Assembly (NCBI RefSeq): GCF_001297705.1
Contig: NZ_LIRF01000003.1
Span: 1,364,001 to 1,428,000 of the forward strand
Direction: 5' to 3'
DNA from: Chryseobacterium sp. ERMR1:04
GTDB lineage: Bacteria; Bacteroidota; Bacteroidia; Flavobacteriales; Weeksellaceae
DNA: 64,000 nt
Positions 1 through 9,213 of the stretch are shown here, in pieces (position 1 is the first letter of the stretch; every line of letters starts with the position of its first letter). The notes under the pieces were generated by a model that saw only the letters and a program-made list of their open reading frames with translations, was not told the origin of the DNA and did not search any database. The position numbers and the translations under genes are program-made.

Positions 1-247
1 CATCCGTTGAACCTCCAATCATAGGCCGGATGGTTCCAGTTCTGATTGTTACTCCAGCTCCTATTCCTATCCCTATTCCTGTGCTGATCATTAGGGGTTG
101 TCGATTTTCATGGCCCCTTTTTCCGGAACCAGGATTCATTTTCGTTAGATTTTCTGCACTGAAAATTTCTTCTTTAAGAATTTCCAAAACAGGATTGTTG
201 CAAGAACAATGTGTGCACCCATGCGTGTGTTTGTGTGATTTTTCCAT
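1..247 (-). CDS. Probable amidohydrolase-family enzyme, N-terminal part (cut by window edge)
   Basis: Partial gene; the ATG is at 247 and the frame stays open to the left edge, giving about 82 residues. The N-terminus is rich in His and Cys (MEKSHKHTHGCTHCSC). After a spacer comes a beta-strand-like stretch ending IRPMIGGSTD, which resembles the N-terminal strand of composite-domain amidohydrolases, where IRPM is followed by a Pro-Val-Glu-Ala segment. The metal-binding HxH motif would lie beyond the window, so the family call rests on a short stretch. The gene looks like flanking chromosome, outside the injection-system island. Confidence 0.4.
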   Translation of the reverse strand, partial: MEKSHKHTHGCTHCSCNNPVLEILKEEIFSAENLTKMNPGSGKRGHENRQPLMISTGIGIGIGAGVTIRTGTIRPMIGGSTD

Positions 248-1033
248 AGGAATGATTTAGTTTAATGGTATGTTTAAGTTTTAATGGTTTGTGTATTTAT
301 TTTAATGATACGCTTCCTTTATATCCATAGAAAGACAAGGCTGTCATCGGGTGAGGCCTATTATATGATTAAAATAAAGAAAGGATTATTTACAAGACAT
401 TATATTAGCGTAAATGCTTTTGTATGAATAATTTTCATTTATTTTCAGGTATTAGTTTGTTTTATAAAAATAAGAAAAAATATCATTACAATATTATTTT
501 TATCACTAAATGATGATTAATTTTTATGACTAAGGATTTAATTTACAACACATTCTAACTTAATTCACAATTACAATATGTATTTTACAACAACTAAAGA
601 TGCATTATCTCTCAAAAATTTCTACTCTCTTACTGCTTATACAATACAAATTATAGCTGCAAGAAATGGATTCGGTTATCTAACTGTCAGGTTAAAAAAA
701 CAGGTTTGTTTTTTACTCCCCGAAGTTATACGCTGAATTTTTTCTTAAATGCAAAGGTCGGATTCAATTCATTTATTGATCAGGAAGCGGTCTTAGATCA
801 AAACTATATAAAAGAAATTTTGATATGCTTGCCCTGATAATTTTCACAATCTTAAATAATTATTTTAAGTATATTCTTAACTCACACTATAATACAACAC
901 AAAATCCACAGTCAGAAAACTTTCGTGCTCTAAATGTGGACTTTATGTTAAATTAAATTACCGTGAGAATTTTTCAGTTTTTGGAAGATCATTTTTTAAT
1001 TCCTTCCCTCTATAAAATATCTCTTATATTTTT
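248..1033. other. Intergenic region without a convincing gene
   Basis: AT-rich gap between the amidohydrolase start and the end of the large fibre gene. It must hold the amidohydrolase promoter and the end of the fibre transcript. A 52-codon frame on the plus strand (578-736) has no recognisable features. An imperfect inverted repeat (TCCACA near 909 with TGTGGA near 938) could form a weak hairpin. This is one edge of the eCIS island; I see no tRNA, integrase or clear direct repeat marking an insertion junction. Confidence 0.5.
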
Positions 1034-4000
1034 TTACCAAATATACTCACACGGCAGTTGCTTTTCTGCAATCACTCTTAATGATTTAGTCACATACAAT
1101 CTAAGGAAACAACCTGGCTCAATATTATATCTGGTCTGGCCTTGTATCAGAACTGCCATACTATAGCCTTTTGGATCAAAATTATAAATGACTATCTGTT
1201 GTTTTGGATAGATTTCTTTAAAATCAACAACCATTTTAATCTCTTCCCCAATAATATGGATAAGTCTATTTTTGTCGTTTACTACAAGGGAGCCATTTGA
1301 ATTTACATAATATTCTTTTGGGTCTAATCTTATTTCTTTGTCTTCGTTAATTACTTCACACTTCAATTGAGCAATACTACCATCAGGAATAAATAAAGAT
1401 TGTGGATCTTCATTTTCAGATTTGAAATTTCCTAAGGCTTTTACAGTTCCGTCTACGAATACCTTATTTTCATAATCCGCTTCTATACCAATACCGATCT
1501 TGTGGCTTCCTCTATTGAAATTAATACCTTCCCAACCATTAGCCCTGCTTGAATATTTATAATGCTTATCTTTCAGTACCGCTAAATAGAATTTATCATT
1601 TTCATTATATATACCGGATTCTCCACTACTAGAATTATCAACAATCATTAATCCGTTACCTGTATTATGAGTAAACTGCTGGTTTACTATCACACCATAG
1701 CTAGACATATAATTCCAGCTATCGATCATAGAAGGTGTAAGATTACCAGCATCCCAAATTACCTTCCCCTGAAATGTAGGCCTTGATCTTGTATAATTAA
1801 CAATACCCTGGTTATCAATAGTCATGGCTATCAGAGGTCCCCCCGCAAATGAGTTCGTTGTTGCAAAAGCCATAGAGGTACCATCATAGTCATTGCTTCT
1901 TACATGTATACCAGCTTGTGCTCCATTGTTGGAGAAAAACCCTATAGATGCAGAGTATTGGTTATTGCTATCTGAACCACTTTCAGTTTCAATTAAAAAA
2001 GAATAGTCCGTTGGTGTATTAGTATTCCCCCAGCCTGTACCCGTATTTCTTGCTCTCCCTTTAATAACCTTAAGTCCAGTAATATCTTGTTGACCATCAA
2101 TATTAACAAACTTACTAGTAACCCAGTTTTGTGTTGCTAAAAATACATAACCATCAGTTGCATGATATATATAAGGTGCTGCTGTTGATAAACCATTTGA
2201 AAATCCTAATGCCTGAGCATTCTCAAAAGATTTTACATAACCTGATAAATCAGAATGTTCAGCAAGCCTCTTCCAAGGTGTTTGATTTCCTCCATACCAA
2301 GTTTTATAATAAACACCTTGTTCTTTAGATGTTGGTACAAATAGAGAAAAACCTAAATCTTTTGATGTCTTAGAATGACCATTAAAACTTGCAAAAGTTC
2401 CTTCAATTATTTTATTGGCTAGCTCACCATCAAAATTAGCCCCTGAGTTACCTGTTGAAATACTTTGTAATCCATTTGTAACTAATTCAGATTGATTAGA
2501 TATGCCCCCTTTATTTATATGATAATAATTATCTAAATCTGCCTGACTTGCAGGATTAAAATTTCCTTCATGGAATATCATCCATGATTGAGACCCATCT
2601 GCATTTTCTATCCTAGGATCGAGTCCATTCGTTCCTCTATTAATATAGACTCCTCCCCCAGATTTTTTATAAATCTTACCTCCTTCATAGAAGTTAACTC
2701 CAGAATTATCTAAATTAAAATTAATATTTCTATCTAAGTAAACACCATTTACATTAAGTGTATATATACTACCAGCTCCAGCATAATTAAACTGAAAATT
2801 AGTTGCAGACTGAAGTACTATATTGGGCAGTGATGGATTTCCTAGATATAAGATATTTCCTTGAGGATTGAATATCTGATTTCCAGTTAAATTATCTGAA
2901 CCAACTAATCCTATATTACCATTTAAAGTTCCATTTTGAGAATATCTAAGATAAGCTTCATTATTTTTATTTCCTGGAACCCTTAATAGAATTTGATCCC
3001 CATTAATTCCATCCCATGATGTAGATAATAATCTTTTCTGAGTATATGAATCTCCAACTGTAATTAAGTCAGATACAGCTCCATTAAAATGGATAGTTTC
3101 ATTCTTAGCGTAAAAAGTTTCTTTTATTCTAGAAAATACAGAACTATTTACTTCATAAATTTCAGCAAAAGCTAAACAGAATTCCATTGCAGTATCTAAA
3201 CCTCCAACATAAACATGGCCTCCATTTCCAAAACTAGTTCCTGTTCCACATATAACTGCTCTAACATAAGTTTCCCATTTTCCAGTTCCAGCTCTTGATG
3301 TTAACCAACTAACTGAAGCATTATCTCCCATGTAGTTTTCAGCATTATTAAATGAATATCCTACAGGAAGTTTAGCCATAAATTTTTGGACAAATATAGC
3401 ATTAGCTCTAGCATTAAATCCTAATAAAAACCCACCTAAACCTGGAGTAGCTCCATTACCATTATAATTGAATCTTAACTGCACTCCTGATTTATTTGGC
3501 AGATCAGATGCGACTTCTCTGGTCATAGTTATATTACCATTACCATGGTTATTATAAACAGATATATTATTGGTTCCATATCTAAATTCCTCATCTCCAT
3601 ATAAAGGATAAGCTCCTTGTAATGCAAGGTTAAGTAAAGAGAATGGACCCATCTCTGGATTAGTCATTGATGTTCTATCCCATCCAGAATATATCGTATT
3701 TTGAAAACCTATAGTTTTAGTAGAGTCTATTGTTTGAGCAGTATTGGTTGTGACATAACTTCCCAATTGAGAATTTAATGCATAATTTGCATTTACCCAG
3801 TTTTGAGTTGCAACCTCACTATTACCATAATAAAGCTCGCCACCATAAGGTTGGAGATTTAATCTATATGTCCTTTCTTGACCGTCAAACCTTTGTTGTT
3901 GTATATAACCTTGCCCATTTCCTTCTATCCAAAAGGCGGTACCGTAATTAGGTTTTGTTCCCCAAGCATCCTTACCATTACCTAGTATTAATTTATAATC

Positions 4001-5344
4001 AGTTCCAATAGTTCCTATATTTTGACTACCTACTGAATCTGGACTCATTACTGTTACAGCACCCCTTGTATAAACACCTCCTGACCTATGGATGTATGTT
4101 TTATAGTCTGAAGCATTTCCAAAATGAAATCCGATACCTTCTCCCATTACATCATTAAGTCCAGCGCCTTGAAAATAAGAAAGACCATCAGTATCTGAAT
4201 CTCCAAAAGACCAAATTCTATTTCTTTGATTAGACTTATACCATTTATTTTGAAAACCTTCTGTTGTTTGAATTAAACCTCTTGAAAAAATACCCTCCCT
4301 TGGTATATAGGCTGAATCTGTATAGTCTGATGAAGCTAATAAGCCTCCTGATAAAATTATTTGAGAACCACTACCATTTAAACCTGCTATAGGTTTATCT
4401 GAATCTAATGCCCAATATCCACCTATATCTTTCTTCTCCCAAAATGTATTTCCAGAAATAAGATCTTCCTTTGTAAGGAGATGCTTTAAGTTAATTTGAA
4501 CTCTCTTAATTCCTCCTGGGTCTGGATTATCTGATACAGAAGTAACCCTATTTCTGCCTTGCTCTAAACCTCCGTACCCCACAGTGACTTTTACATCAAA
4601 CCCTTGCCAATAAGACAACGATTGAAACCAAAAACAAAGTTTACCATTTAGATTAAGAGCAATAATATAATTCCAATAATATAGAGTAGAATATCCACTT
4701 GTTGAATAGAGCGTATCAGCATAAATATAACCTTGTATATTTGCAATTAAAGGATTACCCCCACCATACATATTTCCTTTCATTTCTAAAAGGAATTGAT
4801 CTCCACTGGTGGCAGAATAATCTATATCAGTTTCTATTAAAGTTCCCTGCGGAAAATTTCGTACTGAATGATACCATGAGTCTTCTTTTCTTCTTGAATC
4901 ATAATCATTACCACCACCTGTCAAGAAAAAATTATCAGATGAACCATCTTTTTTAAACCCTTTTGCTGTTACATACGAATAGTCAGATATATCTGTATTT
5001 GTAAAATCAAAATTACCATTAGTATATTGAATAGTAGCCGTATTAGTACCCTGTTTATAAAATGTAATACCTGGGTTAGAACCATCATAAGACCTTACTT
5101 GTAATGCATTATTAGTATAGTTATTACCACCCTGTGTAATAAAATACTTAGTCCCTGTTACCTCTTGAATAGTGTCGGTAGTCATTAAATGTAAATCAGA
5201 AACTATTTCTGCATGTGTTCTTATGCTTATCTTTCTCGTTACAGAGTTCCAAACCAACACAGAACCAGTATCGTTTGGAACACTGTTCACAATGATCTCG
5301 CCTTCTACGGCGATGTGATTGTTAAAATATTCAGGAGCAATCAT
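1034..5344 (-). CDS. Giant tail-fibre / receptor-binding protein (1436 aa)
   Basis: Very long, Gly/Asn/Ser/Tyr-rich protein typical of trimeric phage or tailocin fibres, with no signal peptide or membrane segment. The C-terminal half has fibre-like landmarks: repeats of the FHEGNFNP type, LATQNWV-type segments ending beta-repeats, and around residues 990-1090 a region ending in YKTWYGGNQTPWKRLAE that resembles the pyocin-knob domain of R-pyocin and phage fibres. Its ATG overlaps the stop of the upstream fibre gene by one base (TAATG), so the two are translationally coupled. It is the last gene of the fibre cluster and presumably the distal, host-recognising part. Role as a fibre is well supported; the receptor is unknown. 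Confidence 0.75.
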   Translation of the reverse strand: MIAPEYFNNHIAVEGEIIVNSVPNDTGSVLVWNSVTRKISIRTHAEIVSDLHLMTTDTIQEVTGTKYFITQGGNNYTNNALQVRSYDGSNPGITFYKQGTNTATIQYTNGNFDFTNTDISDYSYVTAKGFKKDGSSDNFFLTGGGNDYDSRRKEDSWYHSVRNFPQGTLIETDIDYSATSGDQFLLEMKGNMYGGGNPLIANIQGYIYADTLYSTSGYSTLYYWNYIIALNLNGKLCFWFQSLSYWQGFDVKVTVGYGGLEQGRNRVTSVSDNPDPGGIKRVQINLKHLLTKEDLISGNTFWEKKDIGGYWALDSDKPIAGLNGSGSQIILSGGLLASSDYTDSAYIPREGIFSRGLIQTTEGFQNKWYKSNQRNRIWSFGDSDTDGLSYFQGAGLNDVMGEGIGFHFGNASDYKTYIHRSGGVYTRGAVTVMSPDSVGSQNIGTIGTDYKLILGNGKDAWGTKPNYGTAFWIEGNGQGYIQQQRFDGQERTYRLNLQPYGGELYYGNSEVATQNWVNANYALNSQLGSYVTTNTAQTIDSTKTIGFQNTIYSGWDRTSMTNPEMGPFSLLNLALQGAYPLYGDEEFRYGTNNISVYNNHGNGNITMTREVASDLPNKSGVQLRFNYNGNGATPGLGGFLLGFNARANAIFVQKFMAKLPVGYSFNNAENYMGDNASVSWLTSRAGTGKWETYVRAVICGTGTSFGNGGHVYVGGLDTAMEFCLAFAEIYEVNSSVFSRIKETFYAKNETIHFNGAVSDLITVGDSYTQKRLLSTSWDGINGDQILLRVPGNKNNEAYLRYSQNGTLNGNIGLVGSDNLTGNQIFNPQGNILYLGNPSLPNIVLQSATNFQFNYAGAGSIYTLNVNGVYLDRNINFNLDNSGVNFYEGGKIYKKSGGGVYINRGTNGLDPRIENADGSQSWMIFHEGNFNPASQADLDNYYHINKGGISNQSELVTNGLQSISTGNSGANFDGELANKIIEGTFASFNGHSKTSKDLGFSLFVPTSKEQGVYYKTWYGGNQTPWKRLAEHSDLSGYVKSFENAQALGFSNGLSTAAPYIYHATDGYVFLATQNWVTSKFVNIDGQQDITGLKVIKGRARNTGTGWGNTNTPTDYSFLIETESGSDSNNQYSASIGFFSNNGAQAGIHVRSNDYDGTSMAFATTNSFAGGPLIAMTIDNQGIVNYTRSRPTFQGKVIWDAGNLTPSMIDSWNYMSSYGVIVNQQFTHNTGNGLMIVDNSSSGESGIYNENDKFYLAVLKDKHYKYSSRANGWEGINFNRGSHKIGIGIEADYENKVFVDGTVKALGNFKSENEDPQSLFIPDGSIAQLKCEVINEDKEIRLDPKEYYVNSNGSLVVNDKNRLIHIIGEEIKMVVDFKEIYPKQQIVIYNFDPKGYSMAVLIQGQTRYNIEPGCFLRLYVTKSLRVIAEKQLPCEYIW

Positions 5345-6363
5345 TAATCTAGTCTTGCGGTTAAAGTAATTCTATATTCACTCGGTTTAAGACGTACCAA
5401 AACATCTATTTGTACATCATTTGGAGATATAGGCACACAGCTTACATTTATTTTTCTATTATCAGCATTACGATAACAGATAAAATCCACATTCTGGGTA
5501 CCCCACTGATGATTAATTATAAAACTAGTGGAATTATCATCTCCAATATTCACTGTCAGAGATTTAATCTTTGCATCTAAAACTGCTTTTGTAGATTTTG
5601 GAGTCATGGCTTTAACAGCATTGGCGCCCACAATAGCTTCAGCATCTGTAGCTATTTGAATCAACCCTTTCACAGTAGCTGTAGCATCTACGATGTCAGG
5701 AATACCTTTTTCTATAATCTGATAATTTTTAGGAGCATTGGAGGCATTATCAGTATTGGCAATAAGGTGATCACCAACAGAAACCGGTTCATTACCCACC
5801 CAACCATTGGTCGTAATAACCCATACCATACCTGTTTTAATGGTAGCTGATGTAACGGGTGACGGAGTTGTCATTGAGCCTTCAACAGTAGAAGGAATAT
5901 AGCCGCCCGGCTGATAAATCAATGCGCCTGTAAGACTTTGCCCTACTAAGTTTTCAATATAATTTTTAATCTTATTAGATGACCAGGTAAACGTACCTGA
6001 CTGAGTCGCATCATTCAGGAAAATAGATACAATATCTGCATTGGTAAGATTTCTACCTGCTACTTTAATAACATGCCCAGAACTATTGGTCAGAATCTGA
6101 CTTAGCAATAGAAGCCCGCTTGTTTGATCTGTCTGAAATGGATTGTTGGTCAGTGGATAATCAGGATGTACGTAATTCTTGGCCAAATTAACCCATTCGG
6201 TTCCGTTCCATTGATGCAACTCACGTTTATAATCAATAATCCAGCCTGGGAGAGCTTTCTCCGTATTAGGAAATGTCTCAAAATATTGAAAACGCGTTTG
6301 TTGCAGCTCCCCAAAAAAATTATCCTGATGTCCGTTATTACTTATTACTGCGTTATTATTCAT
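5344..6363 (-). CDS. Tail-fibre or fibre-connector protein (339 aa)
   Basis: Lies between a docking-motif fibre gene (13 bp upstream) and the giant fibre (1-nt overlap). The N-terminus carries a WIIDYKRELHQWNGTEWVNL-type segment common at the start of Bacteroidota phage fibre proteins. The middle (about 160-260) has a GMVWVITTNGWVGNEPVSVG-like stretch and an ATVKGLIQIATDAEA segment of the kind repeated in tail-fibre shafts (TxxGxxxLATxAEA). The C-terminal ~90 residues are a compact beta-rich domain. Probably the shaft or adaptor that carries the giant fibre. Confidence 0.65.
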   Translation of the reverse strand: MNNNAVISNNGHQDNFFGELQQTRFQYFETFPNTEKALPGWIIDYKRELHQWNGTEWVNLAKNYVHPDYPLTNNPFQTDQTSGLLLLSQILTNSSGHVIKVAGRNLTNADIVSIFLNDATQSGTFTWSSNKIKNYIENLVGQSLTGALIYQPGGYIPSTVEGSMTTPSPVTSATIKTGMVWVITTNGWVGNEPVSVGDHLIANTDNASNAPKNYQIIEKGIPDIVDATATVKGLIQIATDAEAIVGANAVKAMTPKSTKAVLDAKIKSLTVNIGDDNSTSFIINHQWGTQNVDFICYRNADNRKINVSCVPISPNDVQIDVLVRLKPSEYRITLTARLD

Positions 6364-6376
6364 AGTTTTTATATTT

Positions 6377-7219
6377 TTATGGTTTAACTTTTAAAATGAG
6401 AATGTTTATTGGATTAATGATGTCGCTGAACATCTTAATCTCTATGATTTGGTTGGTTGCATAATCATCAACATTTATTTTTTTACCCGTAACACTATCA
6501 CGGGCCTGAATGATCACATTTTCCGTTTCAAGGGTATTAGGAAATACCGCACTTCCGTTGATTTGTACCACTGCACTTGTAAGAGTCTGGGAGATAAGCA
6601 AAACCTTATCATAGATTTTCTTATTAAATTCCTGTTGATTTTTCGGGCTGCCTAACCCATCATAGTCAAGTAACAGCTTTACTTTATCTTCCCTTGATTC
6701 TCCTGTTGGAATAGCTTTTAAAGCTTCAATATCAGCACGATTTTTTTTTATAAAATCTACTATTTCCTGAAAGTCATTTAAAGACAGATCATTAGACAAT
6801 AATATCCTTTTAATATTTTCTATCTTCAATGCTAAATCTTTATCCGCATCCTTCAACTCATCAACAAAACTATTTACTTGTATTTTAGTGTACACATTAC
6901 CTAACTGATCAGAACTGTCAATCGTAGCAACATTGCTTATTCCAAGTTTACTTTTCCAGTCATTAACATGAGTTGAGGTTAGGTTACTAGCATTCAGCAA
7001 AGCCAAATATCCCGAATGGGCCTTTGGATCTCTTAAATGCTCTTGAAATGCTTCTGCACTGGCGAATAATTGAAAAATTTCTTCAAACCCTTCAATACCC
7101 TCCATAGGGATTAAGTCTTCTTTGTGATAAAAAGATAAAAATGTTTCTTTAAACTGCGTTTGTGTTGGAAAATCTCCAGTTTCAAACCAACTGAAAATTG
7201 TATGTAGTGGTGTACTCAT
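6377..7219 (-). CDS. Fibre protein with N-terminal docking motif (280 aa)
   Basis: Residues 1-37 carry the motif shared by five fibre genes in this window: WFETGDFPTQ, then QF, then a short helix ending in SFYHKEDLIP. After it come helical segments around 55-150 (including the sequence LRDPKAHSGYLALLNASNLT, also seen in the paralogue at 13.7 kb), a NVYTKIQVN segment, and a beta-rich C-terminal domain (about 205-280). The motif probably attaches the fibre to the baseplate. First gene of the three-gene fibre unit 7219-1034. Confidence 0.65.
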   Translation of the reverse strand: MSTPLHTIFSWFETGDFPTQTQFKETFLSFYHKEDLIPMEGIEGFEEIFQLFASAEAFQEHLRDPKAHSGYLALLNASNLTSTHVNDWKSKLGISNVATIDSSDQLGNVYTKIQVNSFVDELKDADKDLALKIENIKRILLSNDLSLNDFQEIVDFIKKNRADIEALKAIPTGESREDKVKLLLDYDGLGSPKNQQEFNKKIYDKVLLISQTLTSAVVQINGSAVFPNTLETENVIIQARDSVTGKKINVDDYATNQIIEIKMFSDIINPINILILKVKP

Positions 7220-7807
7220 TTGATGATTGAAAATTAGTTTTATGTATGCCCGTTTTTACTCATATTCCCGTAATACCTGCTAGTGTGAGCCTATTGAAGA
7301 TTTTATTACCAAAATATGTCCGATTTAGTATGGAAAATGAACTCATATAAATACAGTTGAAGATATTTTCGTTTAATCCTAGGTAACACCGCAGAAAAAC
7401 AACAGGATAAATATTTAATTAAAAGGATATTATTTAATCCTATGATCAATTACAGATATATATAATTAGTTTTGATAAGATTGATAATTGGGGAAAGGCT
7501 TATATTATTAATAAACCGGTTACTTGAAATAGAATTCTATATTTTTTTTGAGCAATTTTTGATTTCACACCTCTTTTATTACACTATTAATTAGTGAATT
7601 ATTGATATTGTTATAATGTCAACCACTAAATCCGAGTTGTGGATACTTCTACCTCTTTTTGAATGGGTAACTTTTGGTACTTGGTAGTGTTTATTTCGCT
7701 CTTCAAAAGGTTCTTATGCTCCCCTTGTTATTATTTTTTTCTATAATACTTTCTGCTTACTGTCTTAAGTATAATATTTTTGAATTCAATTGCTATCTGC
7801 ATTCTTT

Positions 7808-7876
7808 AGAACTCAAATTTCATATTTCTTTGGCTCTTATAAAAGTTTTTTGACCTCTCTATTCTGTAGTTGCAGT
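7808..7876 (-). promoter_or_regulatory. Repeated ~70-bp element, copy A
   Basis: One copy of an element found at least eight times in the window. Read in the direction of the genes it starts with ACTGCAACTACAGAAT, then AGAGAGGTCAAAAAACTTTT, a CTTATAAAAG-type hairpin region, and ends near ATGAAATTTGAG. The distance between the CAAATTTCA box and the ATTCTGTAG box (forward strand) is 47 bp, as in copies 18121 and 25463. It lies between the lysozyme gene and the 7219 fibre gene, about 590 bp upstream of the latter. Confidence 0.5.
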
Positions 7877-7944
7877 CACATGTATTTTTATGAAATCGGA
7901 TGATATTGCTTTGTAATTTCAATATAATAAGTAACAAGGGTCTT

Positions 7945-7962
7945 CCCCACCTAATAGTGGGG
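7945..7962 (-). terminator. Hairpin just after the lysozyme gene
   Basis: CCCCAC (7945-7950) pairs with GTGGGG (7957-7962) around a 6-nt loop, starting 5 nt past the lysozyme stop. It lacks a strong U tract, so it may be a weak terminator or an mRNA-stabilising stem. Confidence 0.45.
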
Positions 7963-7967
7963 ATTGT

Positions 7968-8408
7968 TTATTTCAAAAAGAACAAATCAGCTTCAGCTTT
8001 TCTTCTCCTGATTAATCCATTTAACGTTTTTCCTCCGGCGGTAATATATCTCGTAGTAAACCAATCTTTAATAGTTGAGGCATCTGCTTTTTTATTGATT
8101 AAGGAAAACAGAGTGTCGGATCCCCCGGTATTGTAGGTGTGCGATACAAGAGCATCAAATTGATTCTGCGTAAGAGTTACTTTAATTTTACTATTAACTA
8201 TTTTTTCGTAAGTTGGTAAAACAGATGAAAATAATTCAGTTCCTTTTTCTTTGCTAATCGCAGGATCTTTCATTGTGACTTTTTTCCCTCCTGGATAGTA
8301 AGTATTACCATAGCCAATTGTGGGAATTCCCGCTGAATCCAGGTAAGGCTTGGAGCTGAAGCCTTCAAATGATATAATAAGATTGATTCCTTTTTGTGAT
8401 GTTTTCAT
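7968..8408 (-). CDS. T4-type lysozyme / endolysin (GH24)
   Basis: Endolysin of 146 aa that hydrolyses the glycan strand of peptidoglycan. The catalytic triad fits T4 lysozyme spacing exactly: Glu15 (SFEGF), Asp24 (YLDSAG) and Thr30 (PTIGYG), i.e. E-x8-D-x5-T. The downstream YNTGG and GLIRRRKAEADLF segments are also GH24 hallmarks. There is no signal peptide, so access to the wall needs a holin; a holin-like gene is at 25.6 kb. Its ATG overlaps the stop of the upstream spanin-like gene (ATGA), forming a lysis pair. In an eCIS it most likely releases the particles by lysing the producer cell. Confidence 0.9.
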   Translation of the reverse strand: MKTSQKGINLIISFEGFSSKPYLDSAGIPTIGYGNTYYPGGKKVTMKDPAISKEKGTELFSSVLPTYEKIVNSKIKVTLTQNQFDALVSHTYNTGGSDTLFSLINKKADASTIKDWFTTRYITAGGKTLNGLIRRRKAEADLFFLK

Positions 8409-8974
8409 TTTTTTAAATATTTATAGGTGAAAAAGATTAGTATTAAAGTGATTCCCAAAATAGTAATGAAAATCCAGGCTGCGACTTCAAATCCATTTAC
8501 TTTAATTTTTTTTGTTTCTTCAGAGACTTCTGAAGCCGCTTCTTTGATTGTTTCTTTTGAAACCGTTCTGTGTGCTAAATCCTTAATACTATTATTAGAT
8601 TTTTCTTTTGTAACCTCTGTTTTTTTATATTCAGCCTTTGCATAATGGTTACTGATGGCATATTTTGCGTTTCCTATGATAGAAATAAGTTGAATAGTAT
8701 CGCCCCCAACGACATTATGAAAGACAAAGGGATTCGCTACATCAGATTCCCCTTGTATCAATAGATCTCCAGATATTTCATTATTCTTTTCATTGAGCAA
8801 TACATTGGTAGATTTACTTTGACTGGTTTTCAGGTTTTGTAAGCTAAAAGAATCAACTTTTACTTTTTCGGATTCTTTTCTACTTTCTTTTTCAAGGGTT
8901 GTAATTTTATGTTTAGTACGGCAGCACAGTATGATACTACTCAGTATGAGCAATAATAGTATTTTCGCTTTCAT
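8405..8974 (-). CDS. Unimolecular-spanin-like membrane protein
   Basis: 189 aa. The N-terminus is a signal-type hydrophobic segment followed by a double cysteine (SSIILCC, residues 12-18) that could be lipidated, although the residue before the Cys is not the usual small one. A polar, partly helical middle (19-160) follows, then one C-terminal transmembrane helix at about 164-185 ending in YKYLKK. A lipid anchor in the outer membrane plus an inner-membrane helix is the plan of u-spanins such as T1 gp11. Position supports this: directly upstream of, and overlapping, the endolysin gene. An alternative is a simple two-anchor membrane protein. Confidence 0.5.
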   Translation of the reverse strand: MKAKILLLLILSSIILCCRTKHKITTLEKESRKESEKVKVDSFSLQNLKTSQSKSTNVLLNEKNNEISGDLLIQGESDVANPFVFHNVVGGDTIQLISIIGNAKYAISNHYAKAEYKKTEVTKEKSNNSIKDLAHRTVSKETIKEAASEVSEETKKIKVNGFEVAAWIFITILGITLILIFFTYKYLKK

Positions 8975-9006
8975 CAGTTATATTTTTGAAATTAAATGAA
9001 ATAATT

Positions 9007-9148
9007 AGGTTGGGAAGTAGGAGGCTTGAAAACAAGGCTATTAATAAAAAATCCTTGCGCCTTTTGAGGTTTTTAAACGATAATTTATTATGATGATGGC
9101 GGAGTAAAACCTATAATAGCTTCAAACCTCCTCTTTCAGCTCCCAACC
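9007..9148. repeat. 142-bp imperfect palindrome (REP-like)
   Basis: The arms start AGGTTGGGA and continue GGAGGCTTGAA on the left (9007-9030) and read TTCAAACCTCCT then TCCCAACC on the right (9121-9148). The arms are complementary apart from a 5-nt bulge and a few mismatches, with about 90 bp between them. It fills most of the 239-bp gap between the AAA+ gene end and the spanin gene start, so it may be an mRNA terminator/stabiliser, or a chromosomal repeat family of this genus. Confidence 0.5.
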
Positions 9149-9213
9149 GCTTATTTGAAACTTTTTTAGTAAAATAGATGTTGTGAGAATGAAATTAATT
9201 GAAATTTAAACTT

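Noticed and set aside
578..736. 52-codon plus-strand frame in the left intergenic region
   Set aside because: No recognisable motif, no promoter or start context, and AT-rich surroundings; likely chance.
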